DNA of 64,000 nucleotides from UBA10646 sp046296295 (GTDB lineage Bacteria > Bacteroidota > Bacteroidia > Chitinophagales > Chitinophagaceae). Position numbers and translations under genes: made by a program. Positions 8,529 through 17,211 of this stretch are shown one piece after another. Every line of letters begins with the position of its first letter. Position 1 is the first letter of the stretch. A model generated the notes under the pieces. That model was given only the letters and a program-made list of their open reading frames with translations, was not told the DNA's origin and made no database searches. The stretch lies in contig JBKBLG010000001.1 of the NCBI GenBank assembly GCA_046296295.1, positions 248,001-312,000 of the forward strand. Reading direction: 5' to 3'.

Positions 8529-9290
8529 TTAATTTTCGTCGCGTAGTTGCTTACCTGTGAAGTGTATAAACACATCTTCTAAATTAGCTTGTTTTACCTC
8601 TTTGGGCCTTTCAAAACCTGTGGCTACCAATTCGTCTATAAGGCCATCAGGAGTGTTTAGTTTAAGAATTTTTCCACTATCTATAATGGCAACTCTATCG
8701 CATAATACTTCGGCCTCATCCATGTAATGCGTAGTAATAATAATGGTGGTGCCTTGAGCTCGAATATTGCGGATTAAATCCCACAGGTTACGCCTTGCTT
8801 GCGGATCTAAGCCTGTTGTGGGTTCGTCGAGAAAAATAATTTTTGGCTTGTTAATGAGCGTTGTGGCAATAGAGAAACGTTGTTTTTGTCCGCCACTGAG
8901 TGCTTTGTATTTGCTTTTGGCCTTCTCTTCTAATTGCACCATAGCTAACAAAGCCATGGGATCGATGGTTTGATTGTACAAACCTGCAAACAGTTCTAAC
9001 AACTCCATTAAGTTGAGGTTAGGATAAAAGCCGGCAGTTTGTAATTGTACCCCAATCAACTGTTTTACTTCGCTTGCATGGGTATCTATGTTGAAGCCGG
9101 CAACGGTTATCTTACCCGATGTTTTGGTTCTCAGGGTTTCTATAATTTCAAGTGTGGTACTCTTACCTGCACCATTAGGGCCAAGTAAACCAAAAATTTC
9201 ACCCTCAAAAACATCGAAGCTAATACCTTTAACAGCCTCGAACTGATCGTACTTTTTTACGAGTTCTTGTACACTTATAATTGGTTGCAT
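8529..9290 (-). CDS. ABC transporter ATP-binding protein
   Basis: Nucleotide-binding subunit of 253 residues. Walker A GPNGAGKST (about 37-45), Q-loop region, signature LSGGQKQR (about 134), Walker B IIFLDEPTTGLD (about 153) and the switch His in TTHYMDEAE are all present. The short class with a C-terminal LEDVFIHFTGKQLRDEN tail is typical of ABC-2 (DrrA/CcmA-like) exporters. No ABC-2 permease gene is adjacent: the upstream neighbour on the same strand encodes a CAP-domain protein, so the membrane partner must be encoded elsewhere. Confidence 0.93.
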   Translation of the reverse strand: MQPIISVQELVKKYDQFEAVKGISFDVFEGEIFGLLGPNGAGKSTTLEIIETLRTKTSGKITVAGFNIDTHASEVKQLIGVQLQTAGFYPNLNLMELLELFAGLYNQTIDPMALLAMVQLEEKAKSKYKALSGGQKQRFSIATTLINKPKIIFLDEPTTGLDPQARRNLWDLIRNIRAQGTTIIITTHYMDEAEVLCDRVAIIDSGKILKLNTPDGLIDELVATGFERPKEVKQANLEDVFIHFTGKQLRDEN

Positions 9291-9322
9291 GGGGCAATTT
9301 ACAGCACAATTATCCGCTTTTG

Positions 9323-9823
9323 TTATTCTTGTAGCGATAAAAAAATTTGTGTGTAGTAGAACATGCCATTTTCATTTGCGGCAATACCAACACCTGTATA
9401 GTTAAAACCGGCACCTTCGATATTTTTTCGGTGACCATTACTCCGTATCCATCCCGCTACCAGATCATTTACCGTAAGGTAACCGTAGGCTACATTCTCG
9501 GCAGAACGCTCAATAAATCTTGACTCCTTTTTTTGAATGCTTTGAATACGTTGTTCAAAACCATTATGACTAAAAGGTACTTTGCCCAGTGCCATGGCAG
9601 TACTATGCTGTTGTGCCATTTCGTTCGCAAATGGTAATATTTTGAGCGGTGCTAAACCCTTTTCTACCCTATAACGATTCACTTCTGCTACAACTGCGTC
9701 GGCGGTTACAGGGGCATTACTTGATGCAGCTAACTGCTTTGTACCTTGCGGTAAATGAGGAACATTGCTTGCGGCAAAAAATATTGTTTGTACATAAAAG
9801 AGTATCCAAAAAAAATAGGTCAT
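9323..9823 (-). CDS. CAP (SCP/PR-1-like) domain exported protein
   Basis: Exported protein of 166 residues with an N-terminal hydrophobic signal (MTYFFWILFYVQTIFFAAS) and a CAP domain: VNRYRVEKGLAPL, HSTAMALGKVPFSHNGF, SAENVAYGY, GWIRSNGHRKNI, YYTQIF. CAP proteins are secreted and of varied, often unknown function. Two copies of the repeated word fall inside the gene: exact at 9466-9479 (read L-T-V-N) and a G-variant at 9744-9757 (read H-L-P-Q-G), so an unusual share of this short gene is repeat-derived. Confidence 0.9.
   Translation of the reverse strand: MTYFFWILFYVQTIFFAASNVPHLPQGTKQLAASSNAPVTADAVVAEVNRYRVEKGLAPLKILPFANEMAQQHSTAMALGKVPFSHNGFEQRIQSIQKKESRFIERSAENVAYGYLTVNDLVAGWIRSNGHRKNIEGAGFNYTGVGIAANENGMFYYTQIFLSLQE
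9466..9479 (-). repeat. DUS-like word, exact copy inside the CAP-domain gene
   Basis: CATTTACCGTAAGG followed by T. On the coding (minus) strand it is read L-T-V-N. Confidence 0.9.
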
Positions 9824-9871
9824 AGTAGAAGAAGCTATAACCTATTAACGCAACAATGGTACCGTTATTAT

Positions 9872-10891
9872 TTAAGCATTTGCTAAAGGATAATAAGTTT
9901 CTAACTCATCCATCATATCGCTACTACCAACAAAAAACGGTGTACGCTGATGCAGGCTGCTCGGAATAATTTCGAGTACACGCTGCTTACCATCGGTGGC
10001 ACGGCCACCAGCCACCTCGGCAATGAAAGCAAAAGGATTACACTCGTACATTAATCGTAGCTTGCCTTGAGGCTTATCAGTAGTACCAGGATACATAAAA
10101 ATACCGCCTTTAATAAGGTTACGATGAACATCGGCTACCATACTTGCTATGTAGCGCTGGGTATAGGGGCCACCGTTAGTGTTGTTTTTAGTTTGACAGG
10201 CATTAATGTAGTTACGAACACCTTCATCGTACTGAAAAAAGTTACCATGATTTACAGAGTAAATTTTTCCATTTTTAGGACATTGAATATTCGGGTGGCT
10301 CAAACAAAACTCTCCAATAGATGGATCTAAAGTGAACCCATTCACTCCCCTGCGGGTGGCATACACCATCATGGTACTACTTCCGTAAATGATGTAGCCT
10401 GCTGCCACTTGTTTGATACCTGGTTGTAAAAAATCGGCTTTAGTAGCTGGTGTTCCCACCTCGCTGCAACGGCGATATACACTAAAAATAGTGCCAATAC
10501 TCACATTCACATCAATATTCTGGCTACCATCAAGTGGGTCGAACAATACCACGTATTTGCTTTGATTACTTACCGGATCATCGAAAATTACTTCTTCTTC
10601 CATTTCTTCGCTACCAATGCCAGCACAGCTAATACCATGGCGTAATACACCCATGAACTGGTTATTAGCAAACACATCTAACTTCTTTACATCTTCACCT
10701 TGTACATTGGTGGTGCCGGCATCGCCAAGAATATCTACAAGGCCTGCTTTATTCACTTCAACATTTATACGCTTAGCAGCCAAACCAATATCGCGGAGTA
10801 GAGAGCTTAATTCGCCTGTTGCATTAGGTACGGTTCGTAACTGTTGGATGGTAAATTCATCGAGAGTTAATACTTTTCTGTTAATAAGCAT
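9872..10891 (-). CDS. fbp: Fructose-1,6-bisphosphatase class I
   Basis: Gluconeogenic enzyme hydrolysing fructose 1,6-bisphosphate, 339 residues. Metal-site motif DPLDGSQNIDVNVSIGT, GYIIYGSSTMMVY, and a C-terminal PFFVGSSDMMDELE are diagnostic. A longer frame from TTG at 10927 is rejected because the promoter -7 box TACTTTTG (10925-10932, minus) overlaps that codon; ATG at 10891 is therefore the start. No allosteric site can be judged by eye. Confidence 0.96.
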   Translation of the reverse strand: MLINRKVLTLDEFTIQQLRTVPNATGELSSLLRDIGLAAKRINVEVNKAGLVDILGDAGTTNVQGEDVKKLDVFANNQFMGVLRHGISCAGIGSEEMEEEVIFDDPVSNQSKYVVLFDPLDGSQNIDVNVSIGTIFSVYRRCSEVGTPATKADFLQPGIKQVAAGYIIYGSSTMMVYATRRGVNGFTLDPSIGEFCLSHPNIQCPKNGKIYSVNHGNFFQYDEGVRNYINACQTKNNTNGGPYTQRYIASMVADVHRNLIKGGIFMYPGTTDKPQGKLRLMYECNPFAFIAEVAGGRATDGKQRVLEIIPSSLHQRTPFFVGSSDMMDELETYYPLANA

Positions 10892-10924
10892 AGTTGTTTG
10901 GGATTGCAAGTAAGTGATGTGTTG

Positions 10925-10932
10925 CAAAAGTA
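10925..10932 (-). promoter_or_regulatory. Probable -7 element (TACTTTTG) of fbp
   Basis: On the minus strand, 33 bases upstream of the chosen ATG. It overlaps the alternative TTG start and so decides against it. Confidence 0.5.
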
Positions 10933-11101
10933 ATTTTTACCGAAAGGCTTTTATCATGCAATAATATCATGTAAGCATTACACGTTGAACAAATCACTAT
11001 CGAAGGGCTTTTTTGTTGCATAAAATACAACAAAAACATTAATCATGTGAATAACCGGAAATCTTAGGCTTATTAATTTTACAAACGCCAAAGCAGCTTT
11101 T

Positions 11102-11893
11102 ATGCCCCATCCTATTGTACTACAACATCAGCAACCGATATCGAACATTGGCACATTGTCATCGTTACGTATTGTAAGTTTAGTACCCTCTCAAACTGAG
11201 TTATTGTTTGATTTGGGCTTGAATGAGGCAGTGGTTGGTATCACTAAATTTTGTATTCATCCGCAACATTGGCGAACCGAAAAAACAATTGTTGGGGGCA
11301 CTAAAAACATACATATTAACCGTATCAAAGAATTGGCGCCTACAATTATCATTGCCAATAAAGAAGAAAATACAGAAGCAATTGTACAAGCTTGTAGCCA
11401 TGTTGCACCTGTTTGGGTTAGCGATATCAACAACCTTAACGATGCCCTAGCTATGATTACTAGCATAGGTACACTAACAAATACCGTAGCCAAGGCTACT
11501 CAAATTGCCGATACTATAGCCTACACTTTTAATCAACTTTCGCTACCTCAACGGCATTATAATACTGCTTACTTCATCTGGCGTAAGCCTTATATGGTAG
11601 CCGGAGGTAACACCTTCATTCATGCAATGTTATCGGCTGCTGGTTTAAACAATGCTTTTGCACATATTACACGTTACCCCGAAATTTCGATAGAACACCT
11701 TGCGGTAAATAATGTAAATTTGATATTACTGAGTAGCGAACCTTATCCTTTTAAAGCCTCACATATTGCTGAACTACAAACAGCTTTACCAAATGCTATT
11801 ATTAAATTGGTAGATGGTGAAATGTTTAGTTGGTATGGCAGTAGATTGTTACAAACACCTGCTTACCTACAGCGATTACTTGCAGATTTATAA
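11102..11893 (+). CDS. BtuF-like helical-backbone metal/cobalamin-binding protein
   Basis: Periplasmic-binding-protein fold of the TroA/BtuF type, 263 residues: RIVSLVPSQTELLFDLGL, VVGITKFCIHP, IIIANKEENTEAI. No signal peptide is visible from ATG 11102 and no in-frame start upstream adds one, which is unusual for a transport-binding protein. There is no ABC permease or ATPase next to it. Its 3' end overlaps the convergent neighbour by 31 bp. It could serve corrinoid or iron-complex handling, but the ligand is unknown. A variant of the repeated word at 11698-11711 is read H-L-A-V-N. Confidence 0.75.
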   Translation: MPHPIVLQHQQPISNIGTLSSLRIVSLVPSQTELLFDLGLNEAVVGITKFCIHPQHWRTEKTIVGGTKNIHINRIKELAPTIIIANKEENTEAIVQACSHVAPVWVSDINNLNDALAMITSIGTLTNTVAKATQIADTIAYTFNQLSLPQRHYNTAYFIWRKPYMVAGGNTFIHAMLSAAGLNNAFAHITRYPEISIEHLAVNNVNLILLSSEPYPFKASHIAELQTALPNAIIKLVDGEMFSWYGSRLLQTPAYLQRLLADL

Positions 11894-13029
11894 CGTAAAT
11901 GGTTCTCTAAAAGCAAGGTTAAGTTATAAGCCGGACAGTAATAATAAAACTTACCAATACCGGTATTGCCAATCCATAACTTCCAGGGGTTAGGTGCCAT
12001 ACTAGCCATATTAGCAATAAAAAAAACAAAATCGTTTTGCTCTAATAGCTCCCATAAATTATTCTGAGATATCACTATTTCTGCATGTATTTTTGGTGCT
12101 CCTAATCTGTGTAAAGCAGTAGATAATATTGTTTTTTCAATGATGTTATCACTTATATCGTACAGCTTTTGTGCCAACGCTACAAGCATGGGTTTATGTG
12201 CTTCTAAGGTGGGTGAATACACTTTCTCCATCAATCGTGTTACATGATAAATAATGATAGGTGTAGTAGCATAATGTGGCGCTACATAATGTGGCCTTTC
12301 AATGAAATCGCCATTGGCAATAACGGTTTCAATGAGTTGCAGGCTAGCACTATCGGCTGCTGTAAATGGTAAGTTGTAATGCTTAACCATGTACAGCACA
12401 TTACTTAATACACACACATCAAAATCAATGGGCATTTTATTACCAAACCAAGTACTGTAAGCTTTTATTTTTTGATAGCGTTTGTCGGTATTAGCAATCC
12501 ATTTATTGTTATACCCGTTGGTATATTGTTGCATTAACCGATGTACATTGGCAACTTTTGTACTATCGGCATGTAATGCCATTAGCATAATAGCTGTATC
12601 ATCAAAATCGTCGGGTAAGGCGTTGATTTGATCAAACCAATTGAGCCACCCACTATTTGGGAACACTTGCGGTGTATCAGTACGCCAAAAATTATAAGTA
12701 TCACGCCCTTTTTGGTTCTGAAAAAGTGTAGCAACATTTGCCGTAAGGCTATCAATTGTGCTAACATAGCCTTGCGATGTTGGGCATAACTGGGTTTGAT
12801 ATTGGTGCAATGTAAAACCTATCAACCCATTATAGAAGATATTAATATCTGGTTTGATACTTCGAACATTTTTATCGTATTGTCGATATGCCGGGAAAAC
12901 ACCTCGTACAAAAGCACCGCCATGCTGTTGCCACCCTATGATACGCTGTAACAGGAGGGTTTCAGTGTTTGGTTGTGCTGTTATTACCTGAGTCGCAAGT
13001 ATGGCTATAATAAAAATGAGCTTATGCAA
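11863..13029 (-). CDS. Exported protein of unknown function, possible alpha-toroid fold
   Basis: I do not recognise the family. The frame is open back to a GTG at 13104, but that would lie inside trmD. TTG at 13029, twelve bases after the trmD stop, gives 388 residues and a proper signal peptide (hydrophobic LIFIIAILATQVITAQ). The body contains LPDDFDDTAIMLMALHAD, reminiscent of the Asp-rich DxDDTA motif of class II terpene cyclases and related alpha/alpha-barrel proteins, plus MPIDFDVCVLSNVLYM. That resemblance is suggestive only. It probably shares a transcript with trmD. Confidence 0.6.
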   Translation of the reverse strand: MHKLIFIIAILATQVITAQPNTETLLLQRIIGWQQHGGAFVRGVFPAYRQYDKNVRSIKPDINIFYNGLIGFTLHQYQTQLCPTSQGYVSTIDSLTANVATLFQNQKGRDTYNFWRTDTPQVFPNSGWLNWFDQINALPDDFDDTAIMLMALHADSTKVANVHRLMQQYTNGYNNKWIANTDKRYQKIKAYSTWFGNKMPIDFDVCVLSNVLYMVKHYNLPFTAADSASLQLIETVIANGDFIERPHYVAPHYATTPIIIYHVTRLMEKVYSPTLEAHKPMLVALAQKLYDISDNIIEKTILSTALHRLGAPKIHAEIVISQNNLWELLEQNDFVFFIANMASMAPNPWKLWIGNTGIGKFYYYCPAYNLTLLLENHLRYKSASNRCR

Positions 13030-13040
13030 ATAAGTTGGTA

Positions 13041-13721
13041 TTAATCGGTGAGCAAATCGGGGCGGCGTGCTTGGGTACGTATAAGTGCTTGCTCGTATCG
13101 CCACTCTTCAATTTTTCTGCTGTTGCCACTTAAAAGTATGTCGGGTACTTTCCAGCCGTTATACACAGCCGGACGTGTATACACTGGAGGTGCCAACAAA
13201 TTATCTTGAAAGCTATCGAAGAGTGCACTTGTTTCATCGTTCAAAACTCCGGGCAGTAACCTTCCAACAGCATCTACTACCACAGCAGCCGCCAATTCGC
13301 CACCACTGAGCACATAATCGCCAATGGATATTTCCATAGTTACATAGGCATCTCTAATGCGTTGATCAATGCCTTTGTAGTGCCCGCAAATAATCAGTAA
13401 TCGCTTTTTTAAACTTAAACTATTGGCTGTTTTCTGATTAAAGGTATCGCCATCGGGTGTCATATAAATAATAGCATCGTAAGTACCACCTTCGGCTTGT
13501 AAAGCTTCAATTGCTTTATGCAGGGGCTCACACATTATAACCATGCCCGCACCTCCACCGTACTGATAGTCATCTACCTGTCCGTACTCATTCACCGCCC
13601 ATTTACGTAAGTGATGCGTTGTTACTGTTAGTAACCCTTTCTGTTGTGCACGTTGCATGATACTGTGGCTGAAAGGACTCGCCAACAAATCGGGCACTAC
13701 ACTTAAGATATCTATATGCAT
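13041..13721 (-). CDS. trmD: tRNA (guanine37-N1)-methyltransferase
   Basis: Methylates G37 of tRNAs next to the anticodon, preventing +1 frameshifting; 226 residues. The SPOUT-fold knot is clear in IDQRIRDAYVTMEISIGDYVLSGGELAA, with the usual N terminus MHIDILSVVPDLLASPFSHSI. An ATG at 13742 would extend it by seven residues, but a promoter (TACTTTTG at 13726-13733, TTG complement at 13753-13755, 19-base spacer) lies between the two ATGs, so 13721 is the start with a four-base leader. Confidence 0.95.
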   Translation of the reverse strand: MHIDILSVVPDLLASPFSHSIMQRAQQKGLLTVTTHHLRKWAVNEYGQVDDYQYGGGAGMVIMCEPLHKAIEALQAEGGTYDAIIYMTPDGDTFNQKTANSLSLKKRLLIICGHYKGIDQRIRDAYVTMEISIGDYVLSGGELAAAVVVDAVGRLLPGVLNDETSALFDSFQDNLLAPPVYTRPAVYNGWKVPDILLSGNSRKIEEWRYEQALIRTQARRPDLLTD

Positions 13722-13725
13722 ATCG

Positions 13726-13755
13726 CAAAAGTATTGCTCCATGTGGCTTTAGCAA
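13726..13755 (-). promoter_or_regulatory. Promoter of trmD, leaderless type
   Basis: Minus strand: TTG (13753-13755), 19 bases, TACTTTTG (13726-13733), then four bases to the ATG at 13721. A canonical Bacteroidota promoter that leaves essentially no 5' leader. Confidence 0.7.
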
Positions 13756-13775
13756 AATGGCAATAACAATTATTA

Positions 13776-13789
13776 CCTTACGGTAAATG
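13776..13789 (+). repeat. DUS-like word, exact copy
   Basis: Intergenic, preceded by A; just upstream of the trmD promoter and the divergent DUF4870 gene. Confidence 0.9.
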
Positions 13790-13845
13790 GGGTATCACTG
13801 CATACAACAATTGCTAAAAAAAACTACAGATTCATAATTATTCCA

Positions 13846-14183
13846 ATGGAACCGAACGATATAACTTACCAAAAACAGGAACCTGCCACAGAAGATGAAC
13901 GTCTTTGGAAATACTATGGCACGTTTTAACTTTTGTTGCAGGCTTTATTGCTCTTTTAATTATCTATTTATTAGTGAAATATAAATCGGCTTTTGTTCGA
14001 GAACATGCAAAAGAATCATTGAACTTTCAAATAAGCATTTTTATTTATGCTATAATGTATGCGGCATTTATTTTTACTTATTTTATTGGCATCTTATCGT
14101 TTGTTACCGTTATTGTTGGCACCATCAAAGCATCAGAAGGCAAGCCATATCGCTATCCTTTATGTATTCGAATCATTCAATAA
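13846..14183 (+). pseudogene. DUF4870/Tic20-like small membrane protein, frameshifted
   Basis: From ATG 13846 the frame reads MEPNDITYQKQEPATEDERLW and then hits TAA at 13927. One base back in frame, the rest of the family follows: WHVLTFVAGFIALLIIYLLVK, then SAFVREHAKESLNFQISIF and GTIKASEGKPYRYP, to a stop at 14183. N-terminal DERLW plus the two-to-three-helix C-terminal part together make one typical DUF4870 protein of about 110 residues, so a single base is missing near 13900-13915. This may be a true null allele or a sequencing error in CTTTGGAAA. If only the downstream part is translated it would start at TTG 13905. Confidence 0.75.
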
Positions 14184-14184
14184 G

Positions 14185-14961
14185 TTATAAATATTCAGGC
14201 TTTAAAATGCCTTTTAGTTGTGAATATGGTATTGTAAAACTGATACTACCCACAGCGTATGCTGCTATTTCGTATGGATTGTACACTACTTCTAACCCGG
14301 CTGGCGATAGTCGAAAATATTGTGATAACGGAATAGCTTCACCAATAATCAGTAATCCCATATCGGCAACTTTAGTATTAATCGGCAGTTTTAAATGCTG
14401 AGCAATGTAAGTTTGTAGAATGGGTGATAATTTTTTTTCACCATCTGGTACAATTACGTCATTCCATGTAAGGTTTTTACCTTTATTATCAAACAAATAA
14501 ATCTGCGTTAGGTAGTTCCCATGTGCACCACCAGCATATTCTTCTAGCGATAGGCTCAACGTGAATAAACCTTTGTAAGCGTTATACAAATTAGCTTTGG
14601 CATGATAGTACCATCCATGAGGTTCGCTACCCATCAGTTTCATCTGGTTGGCATACGACTCATATTCACGCATAAAACTATCTAAACCAGCTCTTGCCGT
14701 ATTGGCACCTCTAAAAGCCAACTTTAGATATTGCTTTATGCTATCGGCCAGCGGCCCTTTGGTTGAAATATTCGGATATACAATACTTGCCTCTGCTTCG
14801 TTGGCAGTGCCACTACTACCCTTACGGTAAATAGAATCCATCGTGAATACTAAAGAATCGGTACTTGCTACCGAGTTCTTTGTATCGGAACTTTCATTAT
14901 TATTGCCACAGCCTGTTAGCACAATGGCCACAAGGCTGCATGTTATTAAAAATATTCTCAT
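14185..14961 (-). CDS. DUF3298-type lipoprotein
   Basis: Envelope lipoprotein, 258 residues from ATG 14961 (a second ATG at 14967 is possible; the frame runs further but without a signal). Lipobox in IVLTGCGNNN. The C-terminal half has EEYAGGAHGNYLTQIYLFDNKGKNLTW and GLEVVYNPYEIAAYAVGSISFTIPY, characteristic of DUF3298/PdaC-like domains, found in anti-sigma (RsiV-like) and cell-wall proteins. No transmembrane anti-sigma part or sigma factor gene is near, so its role is open. A variant of the repeated word (14820-14833) encodes I-Y-R-K. Its 3' end is one base from the frameshifted DUF4870 gene. Confidence 0.82.
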   Translation of the reverse strand: MRIFLITCSLVAIVLTGCGNNNESSDTKNSVASTDSLVFTMDSIYRKGSSGTANEAEASIVYPNISTKGPLADSIKQYLKLAFRGANTARAGLDSFMREYESYANQMKLMGSEPHGWYYHAKANLYNAYKGLFTLSLSLEEYAGGAHGNYLTQIYLFDNKGKNLTWNDVIVPDGEKKLSPILQTYIAQHLKLPINTKVADMGLLIIGEAIPLSQYFRLSPAGLEVVYNPYEIAAYAVGSISFTIPYSQLKGILKPEYL

Positions 14962-15102
14962 GATCATGGTCAAATATTGATAACACAAAGAAAACCCTTT
15001 GCTGTACAAAAGCACAAAAATTATACACGCTTTACCCGGCAAGAATCCTTCAAAATTGTTAATTCATCTTTTTACAACATCTATTCTTTGTTACTTGCGT
15101 AT

Positions 15103-15777
15103 ATGACGGTTAAAACAACTAGAATGGTTCAGTGGTTATACGGAGTATTGGCAGCCAGTTTTGTATGGATGGCTTGTGCAGAACCAAAAAGTAATCGATC
15201 TATGTATACAGATTTACCAAAAACTGGTAAAAACCTTGACACTGCAACCTTTGCGAATGGTTGCTTTTGGTGTACCGAAGCAGTATTTCAACGCCTCGAA
15301 GGTGTGGTTAAAGTGGTAAGTGGCTATAGTGGCGGCCATGTAGAGAACCCAACTTACGAGCAAGTGTGCGAAAAAAATACCGGACACGCTGAATGTTTGC
15401 GTATTTATTACGATGCTAGCAAAATTAGCTTTGATGAATTACTAGAAGTTTTCTGGAAAACACACGACCCTACCACCCCTAACCGTCAAGGTAACGATGT
15501 AGGCCCCCAATACAGAAGTGTAGTTTTCTATCATAATGAAGAGCAACGTGCCAAAGCCGAACACTATAAAACTGAACTTGATAAAAGTGGTGCTTTTTCA
15601 AAACCCATTGTTACAACAATTGAACCATTAAAGAATTTTTATCCGGCAGAAGATTATCACCAAAATTTCTTTAATCAAAATCCAGATCAAGGTTATTGCC
15701 GATTCGTAATACGTCCTAAAATTGAAAAATTCGAACAAGTATTCAAACATAAACTAAAGAAAAAGCCTCAATCATAA
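15103..15777 (+). CDS. msrA: Peptide methionine-S-sulfoxide reductase, lipoprotein form
   Basis: Repairs oxidised methionine in proteins. The catalytic motif is GCFWCTEAVFQRLEGV; GNDVGPQYRSVVFYH and AEDYHQNFFNQNPDQGYCRFVI are also diagnostic. The frame is open from 14977, but ATG 15103 gives 224 residues with a lipoprotein-type leader (VLAASFVWMACAEPK), so the enzyme is probably anchored outside the cytoplasm, where it would repair envelope proteins. Most MsrA proteins are cytosolic. A hairpin that starts in its last codons serves as terminator. Confidence 0.95.
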   Translation: MTVKTTRMVQWLYGVLAASFVWMACAEPKSNRSMYTDLPKTGKNLDTATFANGCFWCTEAVFQRLEGVVKVVSGYSGGHVENPTYEQVCEKNTGHAECLRIYYDASKISFDELLEVFWKTHDPTTPNRQGNDVGPQYRSVVFYHNEEQRAKAEHYKTELDKSGAFSKPIVTTIEPLKNFYPAEDYHQNFFNQNPDQGYCRFVIRPKIEKFEQVFKHKLKKKPQS

Positions 15778-15788
15778 GTTGAGGCTCT
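15764..15788. terminator. Hairpin terminator shared by msrA and the convergent MFS gene
   Basis: AGCCTCAA (15764-15771) pairs with TTGAGGCT (15779-15786), seven-base loop including the msrA stop codon. A-run on the left and CTTC on the right. Confidence 0.6.
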
Positions 15789-15789
15789 T

Positions 15790-15803
15790 CATTTACCGTA
15801 AGG
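15790..15803 (-). repeat. DUS-like word, exact copy
   Basis: CATTTACCGTAAGG followed by T, directly after the msrA terminator and before the MFS gene stop. Confidence 0.9.
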
Positions 15804-15818
15804 TAATGTTAGTCTTAT

Positions 15819-17102
15819 TTATCGCTTAGCCATTACTGCTTTTAGCGTTCTGTATGCCAAAAATGCACTTGTTATTGTTAATAATGCAGCCGCTAAAAAG
15901 GGGGCACCTGGGAATGTGATGGGTGCGGTTGCAGCAGTAAAAAAGCCGAATAGATTGGTCATCAGTGGCGGACCTACAATGGCTGTAGCACTCATCAGGC
16001 TGGTTAATGCACCTTGCAATTCGCCCTGTTCATTGGCAGGTATATTATTGGAGATGTACCCTTGAATTGCAGGACCAGCAATACCTCCCAAACCATAAGG
16101 AATCATGAAGGCATACATCATCCAACCATCTGTAGCAAAAGCAAATAGCGTAAAGCCCGCTGCAAAAAACGAAAGCCCTACATAAATTGATTTTTCAACA
16201 CCTAACTTGGGCAATATCCATCGAATCAATCCACCCTGCACTAAGCCGATAACCAATCCAACAAAGCTCAAGCTATACCCTACTTGTGCAGGCGACCAGT
16301 GAAACTTATACATGGTGTAAAAGCTCCAGTTACTTTGCACCGCATGCCCAGAAATATGAATTAGTATTAACGATGCAATGAGCCCCATAATAGCAGGGTG
16401 CTTACGCAAATGCTTGAGGCTACCAATTGGATTAGCTCTAACCCATTGAAACTTTCTACGGTTATTTACAGCCAACGACTCCGGTAAAATAAAATAACCG
16501 TACATTGCATTAACCAAGCACAGTAAAGCTGCTACCAGAAAAGGAAAACGTACAGTAATATTATCTACCCAACCAAGTATTGGTAGGTTAGCTGCCCAAG
16601 CTTTAAAATTAGCACCGCTTGCTACATGCGATAACACTGAGCCAAGTGTTGGGCCTAGTATAAAGCCTATACCAAAAGCAGCACCAATTAAACCAAAATT
16701 TTGAGCTCTTTTTTCAGGCGTACTTACATCTGCAATGTAGGCACTTGCAGTTGTGAAACTTGCCCCCGTGAACCCTGCGATAATTCGACCTATTAAAAGC
16801 CAACCTAAGGTTGGTACAAATGCTAATAAAATATAATCAATACCAAAACCGAGTAAGCTTAGCAATAATACAGGTCTGCGACCATATTGGTCGCTCAAAT
16901 TGCCAATAATTGGTGCACAACAAAACTGCGTTATGGCATAAGCAAATGTAAGCCATCCGGAAACTTTGCTTGCTTCACTTAAATTACCCTGAATTAATTG
17001 TTCTATTAACTGTGGCATTACAGGAATAATAATGCCCAAGCCCGTTACATCTATCAATAAGGTTATAAAAATAAACCTCATTGCTGCTGGTTTGTTTTGC
17101 AT
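15819..17102 (-). CDS. MFS efflux transporter, TetA(TCR)-like
   Basis: Inner-membrane drug:proton antiporter-type protein, 427 residues, about 12 transmembrane segments. MFS motif A is GNLSDQYGRRPVLL (about residues 62-75); GRIIAGFTGASFTTASAYIADVSTPEKRAQNFGLIGAAFGIGFILGP is typical of the tetracycline-resistance (TCR) subgroup. The sequence begins MQNKPAAMRFIFITLLIDVTGLGIIIPVMP, again TCR-like. Chromosomal members of this group often do not confer resistance, so the substrate is not inferred. It is convergent with msrA. Confidence 0.92.
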   Translation of the reverse strand: MQNKPAAMRFIFITLLIDVTGLGIIIPVMPQLIEQLIQGNLSEASKVSGWLTFAYAITQFCCAPIIGNLSDQYGRRPVLLLSLLGFGIDYILLAFVPTLGWLLIGRIIAGFTGASFTTASAYIADVSTPEKRAQNFGLIGAAFGIGFILGPTLGSVLSHVASGANFKAWAANLPILGWVDNITVRFPFLVAALLCLVNAMYGYFILPESLAVNNRRKFQWVRANPIGSLKHLRKHPAIMGLIASLILIHISGHAVQSNWSFYTMYKFHWSPAQVGYSLSFVGLVIGLVQGGLIRWILPKLGVEKSIYVGLSFFAAGFTLFAFATDGWMMYAFMIPYGLGGIAGPAIQGYISNNIPANEQGELQGALTSLMSATAIVGPPLMTNLFGFFTAATAPITFPGAPFLAAALLTITSAFLAYRTLKAVMAKR

Positions 17103-17211
17103 ACTGCAAAGTAAGCAAATACCATCCTTAACAAAATACCTCGTTTAAAAACATGATACCCTATTACAATAAACTATTGCTTATTTTCGAGCCATTAAAT
17201 TAATACCTTGT

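Noticed and set aside
10981..11101. Cobalamin riboswitch before the BtuF-like gene
   Set aside because: Only about 170 bases are free and no B12-box-like sequence is visible; there is just a weak AT hairpin.
13905..14183. DUF4870 downstream frame as a stand-alone 92-residue gene
   Set aside because: The missing N-terminal DERLW motif is found just upstream in another frame, so a broken gene explains it better.
15819..17102. Calling the MFS gene a tetracycline-resistance determinant
   Set aside because: Family resemblance is clear, but chromosomal relatives often have other substrates and there is no tetR-type gene beside it.
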